A stretch of 5,835 nt of DNA, from positions 1-5,835 of the forward strand of contig LGFB01000092.1 of assembly GCA_001508835.1 (NCBI GenBank). Reading direction: 5' to 3'. The stretch's first letter is position 1, and each line of letters opens with the position of its first letter. Shown here in pieces: positions 1 through 5,147 of this stretch. The translations under genes and the position numbers were made by a program. Origin of the DNA: a bacterium 42_11 (GTDB lineage Bacteria; Synergistota; GBS-1). Under the pieces are notes generated by a model, which worked only from the letters and a program-made list of their open reading frames with translations, made no database searches and was not told the origin of the DNA.

Positions 1-878
1 TCCGAACCTTCCCCTGAAACTATTCTATACTGGTGGGAAGTCCCATGCATTATAATACTTCCTCCCATTTTCTCCGCTCTTTTTAGAAGGGAGACCAGCT
101 TTTCATTTTGGAGAAGCGTGATGACCCTCCCCTCACTGAAATCAATAAAAACTGGATATACTGCTATTGCAAATGGAACTCCTTGACTGTAAAGATAGTT
201 TATACATTTCTCAAGCTTCTCAAGCTCGGCATCGCCATAAGAAGGGTTGACATCCTCAAGCCTCAGAAACATCGATTTTTGGGGTTTGTGCTGAACCCCC
301 AATATATCATGAAGAACATCGGCAAATATCCAAGAATGGACCCCAAAAAAAGGAAAACCTTGCACTATCCATAGATTGCCATTTTTAGAAATAAAAACTT
401 TAGTTTCGTCATCAAAAAAGGCTATAGGGTGACCTGATTCTATTTCCAGCGGATAGATTCCGTAGCTTCCCCTGTAGTGTTGCCCCTTATAGCTTACATA
501 GGCAAAAACTTGATATTTGTCAGACTTTTTGAGCCAAGAGGGTGTACCTATAAGACAGGTAACCTTTTCAGGTTTTTGATTTCTGGAGTTTATCGCTTCA
601 AGAATAACGCCGGAAGGCTTTACGGAGTTGTAAGAAGACAAGACGAAAAGAACGTCTACGGATTTAATTTTATCTATAGATGCTCTTAAGATATGTTCCG
701 TTTTAGTGTCGTATTCAAAGAAAAAATGCCCCAGCAGATTTACTAAGGCTACGCTATAGTCCGTTGTTAATTCATCGTAAAGTACAAGGGCACTTTTTCT
801 TTCACCAAAAGCAGTATTATATTGTATGAGTAAGAGCAAAACAAAAACCGTGAGTAAAACTATTAGGACTTTCCTCAT
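1..878 (-). CDS. DUF2334 family exported protein, polysaccharide-deacetylase-like (3' end outside window)
   Basis: The frame is open without a stop from ATG 878 to the window edge (292 complete codons), so the C-terminus is missing. Residues 1-25 form a signal peptide or anchor: basic MRK, a long Leu/Val core, then AFG before Glu26. Residues about 28-120 look like an alpha/beta domain (ALVLYDEL, VDVLFVLSSYNS). From about 203 the DUF2334 hallmarks appear: LRLEDVNP (205-212, Asp209 a likely metal ligand), GVPFAIAVYPVF (233-244) and GGSIIMHGTSHQY (272-284, His278/His282 as an HxxxH metal pair). DUF2334 belongs to the NodB/polysaccharide-deacetylase-like barrels and includes B. subtilis YdaL. The start ATG overlaps the upstream TGA (ATGA), implying translational coupling; the Shine-Dalgarno is weak (GAGAAAG). 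Inferred role: modification of an exported polysaccharide outside the cytoplasmic membrane. Family call is firm; activity and substrate are not shown. Confidence 0.88.
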   Translation of the reverse strand, partial: MRKVLIVLLTVFVLLLLIQYNTAFGERKSALVLYDELTTDYSVALVNLLGHFFFEYDTKTEHILRASIDKIKSVDVLFVLSSYNSVKPSGVILEAINSRNQKPEKVTCLIGTPSWLKKSDKYQVFAYVSYKGQHYRGSYGIYPLEIESGHPIAFFDDETKVFISKNGNLWIVQGFPFFGVHSWIFADVLHDILGVQHKPQKSMFLRLEDVNPSYGDAELEKLEKCINYLYSQGVPFAIAVYPVFIDFSEGRVITLLQNEKLVSLLKRAEKMGGSIIMHGTSHQYRIVSGEGS

Positions 879-1057
879 CGGAATAACTTTCTCTTTTCTT
901 TTTCAGAATAAGTTTTATACAATAGGATTAGAACAAAAGATAGCAAGATCGCTAAGCCCAGTAAAGCATAACATAATGTAGGGCTTACTTTCTCTATAAA
1001 AGTTAAATCCTCATTATTATTGGAATTAAGGGAGGAAAGCATGTTATTTAAGATCAT
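875..1057 (-). CDS. Small single-pass membrane protein (60 aa), unknown function
   Basis: I do not recognise this protein. It has a polar Asn/Ser-rich N-terminus (residues 4-16), one hydrophobic helix at about 27-47 and a strongly basic tail (SEKEKRKLFR), which by the positive-inside rule puts the C-terminus in the cytoplasm. ATG 1057 is chosen because AAGAGG ends 8 nt upstream. A TTG at 1063 is in frame but only 2 nt from that site. The gene overlaps the end of the GGDEF gene by 14 nt, and its TGA overlaps the ATG of the DUF2334 gene, so it sits inside a coupled translation unit. That placement is the best evidence that it is real. It may be a small accessory subunit of the proposed polysaccharide machinery. 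It has no counterpart that I recall in B. subtilis ydaJKLMN. Confidence 0.72.
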   Translation of the reverse strand: MILNNMLSSLNSNNNEDLTFIEKVSPTLCYALLGLAILLSFVLILLYKTYSEKEKRKLFR

Positions 1058-1913
1058 ATTCAAAACCTCTTCTTGCTACCCATAGAAGAGCCGTATAATC
1101 TTCGCCGTCGTCAGGATAAGTAGCAATGCCCGTCTTAACCGTTAACTTTATTCTCCTGAAATCCCCTTCTTTAGGAACCACATCCACGTATAGTAGCTTT
1201 TGTTTTATTCTGTTTCTCATGTTTTCTGCACCCTCCTTAGGGGTATTCGGAAGCAAAAATCCGTACTCCCCCTCTGAAAGATATGCAAGAAAGTCTTCAT
1301 ACCGTTTGTTATCCTTTAGGACCTCAGCAACCTTTTTCAGCACTAAATTTTTGACCGTCTCTCCATGAACATCTGCAAGCTCTTGCAAGTAGGCTATCTT
1401 CAGCAAAAGAACGCTGAACTTCCCTCCATATCGTTTAGCCCTTGATATTTCTTCTGTAACACGAAAGGCAAACCTCTTAGAGTTTTCCAGTCCAACAACC
1501 TCGTCAAGTGCAACAAGTTCATCTATGTTGGTCACAATGTTTGCATAACTCTTGTATATCCGCATATACTCTCTGTGCAAAAGCCCCCCCAAGTATGCAA
1601 AACATGGAATAGCAATGAGCCAGAAAAATTGGGTTGTTCCTATTTCTATTTCCCCTCCTGCCCTGAAATATATGTACATGATTGCAGAACCGTATAGGAA
1701 TATACTTATCAAAGCTATTATAAGAGCCATATTTAACCCCAACGTTAACCCCACAAACAGGATAAAGACGCTTAAGGTCGACATTATAAATTGTTCCAGA
1801 GTAAAGGCATTATTAATAAAAAGCCATGTCTGCATAATTGCAAAACCCACAAAAAGCAAGGTCAGAAATATATAAATTTTTTCCTTGAACGAATTTACCT
1901 GTTTTGCCAACAC
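1044..1913 (-). CDS. Membrane protein with degenerate GGDEF domain, probable c-di-GMP receptor (YdaK-like)
   Basis: This 289-residue protein has four predicted membrane helices (about 13-32, 40-58, 61-83, 93-111), a short linker, and a GGDEF-fold domain from about 130 to the end. The fold is recognisable from DEVVGLENSKRF (137-148, matching the usual DxLTGLxNRRxF), SRAKRYGGKFSVLLLKI (157-173) and a C-terminal VKTGIATYPDDG (259-270). The catalytic signature is lost: SEGEY (213-217) replaces GGDEF, and Lys172 stands where the first metal-binding Asp belongs. The inhibitory I-site RxxD is kept as RYED (204-207), with the canonical five residues before the signature. This pattern is known in c-di-GMP receptors such as YdaK and PelD, so binding without synthesis is inferred. 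The start is GTG 1913, with GAGG 7 nt upstream, 4 nt after the lipoprotein stop. Probable role: switch for the polysaccharide machinery at the inner membrane. Confidence 0.85.
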   Translation of the reverse strand: MLAKQVNSFKEKIYIFLTLLFVGFAIMQTWLFINNAFTLEQFIMSTLSVFILFVGLTLGLNMALIIALISIFLYGSAIMYIYFRAGGEIEIGTTQFFWLIAIPCFAYLGGLLHREYMRIYKSYANIVTNIDELVALDEVVGLENSKRFAFRVTEEISRAKRYGGKFSVLLLKIAYLQELADVHGETVKNLVLKKVAEVLKDNKRYEDFLAYLSEGEYGFLLPNTPKEGAENMRNRIKQKLLYVDVVPKEGDFRRIKLTVKTGIATYPDDGEDYTALLWVARRGFEYDLK

Positions 1914-1917
1914 TTTA

Positions 1918-3015
1918 TCACCTCTCCTCTATTTTACCCTTATCTTGTAATATGGTTTCAATTGCTATAAGAGCAAGAAGGTTATCAAAAGCCCAGGCTT
2001 CCCCTTCGATATTATTGGAAGGGTAGCCAAGCAAGCCATTTTCTAACCTAAAATTTTTTAGCTTGTCAAGAGCTAATTCCGCTTCACTATAGAACCCGCT
2101 TTGGTGAAACAGAAGTGCCGCGAGCGAATAGACCGCTATGTTTTCGTTCCCACTATAGTCAAACAAACCCCCTTCTGTATATAACTTAGAGGAAAGTCTT
2201 CTAACATGATCTATGGGCACACTACCAACGCTGGCCAAGTGAAGTAGATGTAGTAGCTTATTTATGAGATTTTTCCCATTATCATTGTAACTTCCATCGC
2301 TTATATTATATCCCCAATAGACATCGCTTTCCCTAAGGAGAGCCCCCACCAAAACAATGCCCAAAGTCCTCTGTACAACTTTAAGCCAGTTTGGATTTAT
2401 CTCTCTTAACAAGAACATGGCTTCAAAGTCAGAGTAAGAAAGGGTTATAGATTTAGTTTCCTGGCTTATTGCTATTCCCCCCCAAAAACCTCCAGATTCC
2501 CAAGAAACTCCATCAAGAAGGATATCTTGATATGTACAATAGTCCAAAAGCGCTTTCCCGATTTGTTTAGCTACATCTATGTAAGCTGTATCCCCCCAAT
2601 TCTTATAGGCAAGGATTAAAGCTTTGCAGACTCTGAGGTCATCTATAGTGGCATTTGCCTTTAGCTTCTGAAAATCTTCCGTAATTTTCCAATAAAGTAA
2701 ATTGGTAGGAGATATAAAATATTGCTTAAGTAAAGAAAACTGAAAGTCAAACTTCTCTTTGTTGTTCTCGAGTAAGCGCCAAATCATCTCAAGCCCTATG
2801 GTTTCGGAAAGGAAGCTTTTATCTTTCGTGGATGTGTAAAGAAGGCCCTGCGGTGACCTCAATTCCTTATCAAGCCCAAGTTTGATGCCTTCTTTTAACT
2901 CTTCCATAGATATATCCAGCGAAGATATCCCACTACCACAAGAAGAAAGGAAAATCAACAAGATAATTAAGGGGGGAAGAAACAAACTCTTATACCTTCG
3001 GGGGGAAGTGTTCAT
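1918..3015 (-). CDS. Lipoprotein with GH8-like (six-hairpin) glycosidase domain, YdaJ-like
   Basis: This 365-residue lipoprotein has a basic N-terminus, a hydrophobic core, and lipobox LSSC with the lipidated Cys at 26. The next residue is Gly rather than Asp, so outer-membrane sorting is possible if the usual Lol rule applies. The mature part resembles family 8 glycoside hydrolases: LSETIGLEM (69-77) matches the GH8 motif SEGxGYGM carrying the acid Glu (here Glu71), WKITED (109-114) matches a following WxxxED stretch, and ATIDDLRVCKALILA (122-136) matches ATDADxDIAYALLLA. Near the end, ENIAVYS (291-297) may match the DAIRVY region with the base Asp, which would be Glu291; this is my weakest alignment. 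The ATG at 3015 is well supported by AAAGGAG 8 nt upstream. It is the first gene of the operon. By analogy it trims or processes the exported glycan. Several positions diverge from GH8, so reduced or altered activity is possible. Confidence 0.75.
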   Translation of the reverse strand: MNTSPRRYKSLFLPPLIILLIFLSSCGSGISSLDISMEELKEGIKLGLDKELRSPQGLLYTSTKDKSFLSETIGLEMIWRLLENNKEKFDFQFSLLKQYFISPTNLLYWKITEDFQKLKANATIDDLRVCKALILAYKNWGDTAYIDVAKQIGKALLDYCTYQDILLDGVSWESGGFWGGIAISQETKSITLSYSDFEAMFLLREINPNWLKVVQRTLGIVLVGALLRESDVYWGYNISDGSYNDNGKNLINKLLHLLHLASVGSVPIDHVRRLSSKLYTEGGLFDYSGNENIAVYSLAALLFHQSGFYSEAELALDKLKNFRLENGLLGYPSNNIEGEAWAFDNLLALIAIETILQDKGKIEER

Positions 3016-3069
3016 TCTAAGAACTCCTTTCTAAAAATCGGGTGAATTCTCGCACATTTTTATTACTTA

Positions 3070-3086
3070 AATCTTATCACAAGATT
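3070..3086. promoter_or_regulatory. Short inverted repeat over the operon -10 element, possible operator
   Basis: AATCTT (3070-3075) and AAGATT (3081-3086) are perfect 6-bp arms around a 5-nt centre. The left arm covers most of the -10 hexamer of the minus-strand promoter. A repressor bound here would block it. The arms are short and AT-rich, so chance is a real alternative. Confidence 0.3.
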
Positions 3087-3098
3087 GAAATAAGTCAA
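3071..3098 (-). promoter_or_regulatory. Sigma70-type promoter of the lipoprotein/GGDEF/DUF2334 operon
   Basis: Reading the minus strand, -35 TTGACT (3093-3098) is followed after 16 nt by -10 TAAGAT (3071-3076). Transcription would start near 3064, giving a 5' leader of about 49 nt that carries the AAAGGAG ribosome site at 3024-3030. It is the only good promoter seen upstream of the four-gene operon, whose genes are too tightly packed to hold others. Confidence 0.68.
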
Positions 3099-3123
3099 GC
3101 TTTATATATGTATGCCCTGTTAA

Positions 3124-3132
3124 TGTTATAAT
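3124..3132 (+). promoter_or_regulatory. Extended -10 promoter for pheA
   Basis: TGTTATAAT is a perfect TATAAT (3127-3132) with the extended TGn element. No good -35 hexamer lies 16-18 nt upstream, which is acceptable for extended -10 promoters. The start would be near 3139, giving a pheA leader of about 74 nt. A second TGn-type box (TGGTATACT, 3180-3188) lies closer to the gene and could be an additional start near 3195. Confidence 0.6.
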
Positions 3133-3154
3133 GTCTTAATAGGAGTTTTAATTC

Positions 3155-3190
3155 GTGATTAATAAAAGCACAGGTTACATGGTATACTAA
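3155..3190 (+). CDS. Possible 11-codon leader peptide upstream of pheA
   Basis: A GTG-started frame reads MINKSTGYMVY and stops with TAA at 3188-3190. AGGAG (3141-3145) sits 9 nt before the GTG, and the stop is 22 nt before the pheA ATG. The peptide holds two Tyr and no Phe codon. It lies wholly within the predicted pheA leader RNA and runs through the left arm of the hairpin at 3165-3211, so its translation could open that stem. It is only 11 codons with no independent support, so it may be chance. Confidence 0.3.
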   Translation: MINKSTGYMVY

Positions 3191-3211
3191 AATCTTGAGG
3201 GGAGGTGCTTT
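3165..3211 (+). promoter_or_regulatory. Leader hairpin that could enclose the pheA ribosome-binding site
   Basis: AAAGCAC (3165-3171) is perfectly complementary to GTGCTTT (3205-3211), with 33 nt between. The loop and the edge of the right arm contain the pheA Shine-Dalgarno region (GAGGGGAGG, 3197-3205), and the stem ends two bases before the ATG at 3213. It could restrict pheA initiation. Seven base pairs with a long loop is a weak structure on its own. Confidence 0.3.
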
Positions 3212-3212
3212 G

Positions 3213-4238
3213 ATGACGCTTGAAGAGCTGAGAGAAAGGATATCACAAATAGATGAAAAAATAAAAGAGCTGTTAAATGAAAGGGTTAAGGTCGCAAGAA
3301 AAATCGGGGAATATAAAAGGGAAAACGGTTTGGCTTCTTGGGACCCCCAAAGGGAACAAGAGATAATAAATTGGGCTGGCGAGTATAAAGAAATATTTAG
3401 AGAAATTATCGGTTTCTGTAGAAAGGTCCAGGAACCTTTAAAGATTTGCTTTCTTGGACCGGAGGGAAGCTTTTCTCATCAAGCAGCTATAAAACTTTTC
3501 TCACATTATGTGGAACTAATACCATGCAAAAACTTCAGAGAGCTTTTTGATGTAGTTGAAAGTGGGAAATCTGATCTTTCAATCCTCCCAATAGATAATA
3601 GCTTAGCAGGACCTGTTGGAGAAGTTTTAGACCTACTTCTGGAAAGAAATGTTCACATAGTTGGAGAAAAATACGAAAAGATAGATATTTGTCTCCTTTC
3701 AAACAAGGAACCATCGGAGATAAAGGAAGTTTACTCTCATTCTCATGCTTTAGAACAATGTAGGAATTATCTTGCGGAAAAACTGCCTGACGCAGTGGCA
3801 ATAAGTGTGGAAAGCACTGCCAAGGCAGCTCAGATAGCTAAAGAAAAAGGGGAGGCGGCTCTTGGCGGAGAATTACTATCAGAAATATACGGCTTAAAAA
3901 TAATAGACAGGTCTATCCAGGATAGGAAGAACAATTACACAAGATTCATAGTGATATCAAGGAAACCCGTTGAGGGAGACAAAACAAGCCTTATATTCAG
4001 CGTTAAAAATGTTCCAGGAGCTTTACACAAAGCGTTGGGGCCTTTTGCCAAAAGAGAAATCGACTTGACAAGTATTCATTCAAGGCCAGTTAAAACGAAA
4101 CCTTGGGACTATATTTTCTTTATGGATTTCAAAGGTAGCCTGAAAGATAAGGATGTGCAAGAAGCATTAACGGAACTTGAAGAAATTTCCACCTTTGTGA
4201 AACTTCTGGGGTCTTACCCTTCAGGTCAACTTACCTGA
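3213..4238 (+). CDS. pheA: Bifunctional chorismate mutase / prephenate dehydratase (P-protein)
   Basis: This cytoplasmic enzyme converts chorismate to prephenate and then to phenylpyruvate in phenylalanine synthesis. Residues 1-74 are an AroQ chorismate mutase; Arg7, Arg24, Lys35, Asp44, Arg47 and Glu48 align with the E. coli active-site residues. Residues about 76-253 are the dehydratase, with GPEGSFSHQAA (82-92), LPIDNSLAGPVGE (125-137), the AALGG stretch and catalytic TRF (243-245). Residues about 258-335 are an ACT domain with PGALHKAL (268-275) for feedback by phenylalanine. The usual ESRP motif reads HSRP (289-292). At 341 residues the length is normal for a P-protein. I chose ATG 3213 because GGAGG ends 7 nt upstream. 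An in-frame TTG at 3195 lies too close to that site and adds six residues with no homology. The stop overlaps the end of tyrA by 13 nt. Confidence 0.97.
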   Translation: MTLEELRERISQIDEKIKELLNERVKVARKIGEYKRENGLASWDPQREQEIINWAGEYKEIFREIIGFCRKVQEPLKICFLGPEGSFSHQAAIKLFSHYVELIPCKNFRELFDVVESGKSDLSILPIDNSLAGPVGEVLDLLLERNVHIVGEKYEKIDICLLSNKEPSEIKEVYSHSHALEQCRNYLAEKLPDAVAISVESTAKAAQIAKEKGEAALGGELLSEIYGLKIIDRSIQDRKNNYTRFIVISRKPVEGDKTSLIFSVKNVPGALHKALGPFAKREIDLTSIHSRPVKTKPWDYIFFMDFKGSLKDKDVQEALTELEEISTFVKLLGSYPSGQLT

Positions 4239-5056
4239 TATAATTTGCTTCTCATTTCTCTTACTTTTTCGAAGAACCTTTCTTTTTCCACATCATCCTT
4301 GTCCAAAAGCTGGGCTATTATTTCAATTAATTCTTCTAATCTTTTCTTTATAAAGTCTCTGTTATCTGAGATAATATCCCTCCACATGATTGGATCGCTT
4401 AAAGCTGGCCTTGTTAAGTCTCTAAAATTCCCAGCTACTAATTCTTGGGCTGTCTCATCTCTACTTACGAGTTCTACCAGAGCGATGGAAAGAAGGTAAG
4501 GAAGATGACTTATAAGGGCGACTATAAGGTCATGTTTTTCTGGCTCAAGGATATAAGGCTTTGCTCCTATGCCCTTAACAAGGTCTATTAACTCCCCTAC
4601 CCTACCTCTATCAAAAGGTGGTAGGGGAGTTAATATATAAGGGGCACCTTCATAAAGGGTTTCCCTTCCGTGTTCTACTCCTCTTTTTTCGGAACCCGTC
4701 ATTGGGTGTCCGCCTATGAAGGCAAGGTCTTTTCTTAAAATCGATGTAATATCCTTAACAACGTTTCTTTTGGTACTTCCAAGATCGCTTATCAAAGCCC
4801 CCTCCCTTATATGAGGTTGGGCTCTCCTAAACAAAGGACCTATACTCTTCACGGGTGTGGCGAAAAAAACATAATCCACATCCTTAACCCCTTCTTCAAG
4901 GGATAGAGTCCATCTATCTAAAGCCCCCAGCTCTAAAGCCTTGATTCCCGTCTCCTCCTTGCGAACGACTCCCACAACGAACGCCCCGAGTCGTTTTCTT
5001 AAAGCCATTCCCAAGGATCCACCCATCAAGCCTACGCCAATTATGCAAATTTTCAA
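4226..5056 (-). CDS. tyrA: Prephenate dehydrogenase
   Basis: This enzyme oxidatively decarboxylates prephenate to 4-hydroxyphenylpyruvate for tyrosine synthesis, using NAD(P) in the cytoplasm. With the start chosen here (276 residues), GVGLMGGSLG (7-16) is the nucleotide-binding loop of the Rossmann domain. DLGSTK (91-96), GGHPMTGSE (115-123, His117 catalytic) and SHLPY (183-187, His184 binding substrate) follow. The helical C-terminal domain carries FRDLTR (211-216) and SDPIMWRD (220-227). There is no C-terminal ACT domain, so feedback control by tyrosine through that route is not expected. The start is TTG 5056: GGGAGG lies 7 nt before it and LKICIIG begins the fold directly. A longer reading from 5128 would start upstream of the gene's own promoter and adds 24 residues before the fold. 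It is convergent with pheA and lies downstream of the Synerg-CTERM gene. Confidence 0.95.
   Translation of the reverse strand: MKICIIGVGLMGGSLGMALRKRLGAFVVGVVRKEETGIKALELGALDRWTLSLEEGVKDVDYVFFATPVKSIGPLFRRAQPHIREGALISDLGSTKRNVVKDITSILRKDLAFIGGHPMTGSEKRGVEHGRETLYEGAPYILTPLPPFDRGRVGELIDLVKGIGAKPYILEPEKHDLIVALISHLPYLLSIALVELVSRDETAQELVAGNFRDLTRPALSDPIMWRDIISDNRDFIKKRLEELIEIIAQLLDKDDVEKERFFEKVREMRSKLYQVS
4586..4635. repeat. Perfect 16-bp inverted repeat inside tyrA
   Basis: TATTAACTCCCCTACC (4586-4601) is repeated exactly inverted at 4620-4635, with an 18-nt centre. ACC (4604-4606) and GGT (4617-4619) can add three inner pairs across a 2-nt bulge. The stem core is CCCCTACC/GGTAGGGG. It encodes the ILTPLPPFDRGRVGELID stretch of TyrA, which aligns at normal length to the family, so it is not an obvious insertion. 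Neither strand has a T-run after the stem, so it is not a standard Rho-independent terminator. Confidence 0.85.
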
Positions 5057-5063
5057 AGACGAT

Positions 5064-5070
5064 CCCTCCC
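5064..5070 (-). promoter_or_regulatory. tyrA: Ribosome-binding site that fixes the TTG start of tyrA
   Basis: On the minus strand GGGAGGG precedes TTG 5056 by 7 nt, an optimal distance. No comparable site precedes the in-frame codon at 5128. This favours the 276-residue protein. Confidence 0.75.
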
Positions 5071-5096
5071 TGAAGAAAGAGAAATAGTTGATAATT

Positions 5097-5105
5097 ATTA
5101 TATCA
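5097..5105 (-). promoter_or_regulatory. Extended -10 promoter for tyrA
   Basis: The minus strand reads TGATATAAT: TATAAT at 5097-5102 with the TGn extension at 5103-5105. The -35 zone is poor, as allowed for this class. The start would be near 5090, giving a leader of about 34 nt that contains the GGGAGGG site. It lets tyrA be expressed separately from the gene upstream of it. Confidence 0.6.
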
Positions 5106-5113
5106 GAGATGCC

Positions 5114-5133
5114 CCAATTGAACACCAATTGAA
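5114..5133. repeat. Tandem 9-bp direct repeat beside the tyrA promoter, possible operator
   Basis: CCAATTGAA occurs at 5114-5122 and again at 5125-5133, a period of 11 bp or about one helical turn. Each copy contains the palindrome CAATTG. The pair covers the position of the -35 element of the tyrA promoter, a usual place for a repressor or activator site. It lies in the 91-nt gap between the Synerg-CTERM gene and tyrA. Confidence 0.45.
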
Positions 5134-5147
5134 GGAAAAGTTGCTGA

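Noticed and set aside
108..689. Plus-strand open frames at 108-374 and 477-689
   Set aside because: They lie antisense to the DUF2334 gene, show no recognisable domain and have no convincing ribosome site; the minus-strand frame is open throughout with family motifs.
1126..1875. Plus-strand open frames at 1126-1368 and 1552-1875
   Set aside because: Both are antisense shadows of the GGDEF gene and look like complements of its membrane-helix and domain codons.
1044..1913. Active diguanylate cyclase
   Set aside because: The GGDEF signature is SEGEY and the metal Asp is Lys; synthesis of c-di-GMP is not credible.
3016..3212. T-box, riboswitch or small RNA in the divergent region
   Set aside because: At 197 nt shared by two promoters there is no T-box motif or other known riboswitch core; only the short stem and possible leader ORF are visible.
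3535..3801. Minus-strand open frame inside pheA
   Set aside because: It covers conserved prephenate dehydratase sequence and has no independent support.
4200..4260. Bidirectional terminator between pheA and tyrA
   Set aside because: The coding regions overlap and no GC-rich stem with flanking A/T runs is present.
4245..4499. Plus-strand open frame inside tyrA, and a similar one at 5379-5603 inside the Synerg-CTERM gene
   Set aside because: Both are antisense to well-supported genes, without own motifs or upstream signals.
5057..5128. A 24-residue N-terminal extension of TyrA starting at 5128
   Set aside because: It would begin upstream of the tyrA -10 box and lacks a ribosome site, while TTG 5056 has GGGAGG at 7 nt and starts directly at the Rossmann fold.
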